From contig NZ_JAUXOY010000014.1 in NCBI RefSeq assembly GCF_030684185.1, positions 404,001-468,000 of the forward strand: a DNA stretch of 64,000 nucleotides, written 5' to 3'. The DNA is from Methylotenera sp. Its GTDB lineage: Bacteria > Pseudomonadota > Gammaproteobacteria > Burkholderiales > Methylophilaceae. Positions 63,973 to 64,000 of the stretch are shown here, piece after piece. Position 1 is the stretch's first letter. The number at the start of each line of letters is the position of its first letter. The notes under the pieces are model-generated. The model was given only the letters and a program-made list of their open reading frames with translations, was not told the DNA's origin and searched no databases. The translations under genes were made by a program, and so were the position numbers.

Positions 63973-64000
63973 GTTGTTTAAGTTAGATTAAACAGGGCTG

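Overview
This 64 kb window looks like a chromosomal segment of a methylotrophic betaproteobacterium, most likely of the Methylophilaceae (Methylotenera/Methylophilus type). That placement is an inference. It rests on the conserved betaproteobacterial block TPR lipoprotein-lolB-ispE-tRNA-Gln-prs-rplY-pth-ychF, the ftsY-ftsE-ftsX-rpoH order, the Entner-Doudoroff pair edd-eda, a PEP-CTERM protein, and moderately AT-rich sequence. Almost all of the DNA is coding. No phage, IS transposase, rRNA or CRISPR array was seen.

Layout: (1) 1-8.6 kb: miaB (cut by the window edge), cysG, envZ/ompR, two small exported EF-hand proteins, a DUF482 GNAT-like protein and an SDR. (2) 8.7-12.6 kb: a lone restriction-modification enzyme whose reading frame carries several copies of a palindromic repeat and a complete DUF559 endonuclease domain, the most unusual feature of the window. 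(3) 12.7-21.7 kb: tRNA-Met, ychF, pth, rplY, prs, tRNA-Gln, ispE, an unusual alpha-carbonic anhydrase, lolB and a TPR lipoprotein. (4) 22-26.2 kb: a Gld-like ABC transporter operon, then mutM. (5) 27.2-31.5 kb: a PEP-CTERM spherulin-4-like protein and the ubiquinone genes ubiE-ubiJ-ubiB with a DUF971 gene. (6) 31.6-39.8 kb: a dynamin-like GTPase, ftsYEX-rpoH, a YeeE/YedE transporter pair and a FadL-type porin. (7) 40-45.2 kb: paired M16 peptidases, rsmD, coaD, a ferredoxin, gloA and a GIY-YIG protein. (8) 45.3-53.4 kb: creB-creC-creD with an M23 peptidase, then grpE-dnaK-dnaJ. (9) 53.5-61.1 kb: a lipopolysaccharide core/O-antigen cluster. (10) 61.3-64 kb: edd-eda.

The regulatory sequence is informative. 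A near-perfect CIRCE operator (HrcA site) lies in front of rpoH, and a near-consensus sigma-32 promoter lies in front of grpE. This suggests a cascade in which HrcA controls sigma-32, which in turn drives grpE-dnaK-dnaJ. A perfect cre tag (TTCAC-N6-TTCAC) lies between creC and creD, so CreB probably controls creD and the M23 peptidase behind it. Several intergenic inverted repeats (13985-14111, 25215-25269, 26267-26325, 63102-63219) look like small dispersed palindromic elements.

The strongest candidate for something undescribed is the 9183-11212 region. Repeat units built on CCCCTTC-GAAGGGG hairpins and ACTACCCCGTC ends sit at three separate places inside one restriction-modification gene. 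They are always read in the same open frame, and one pair encloses a DUF559 nuclease with intact-looking motifs. This resembles a coding-compatible mobile palindromic element with its own endonuclease.
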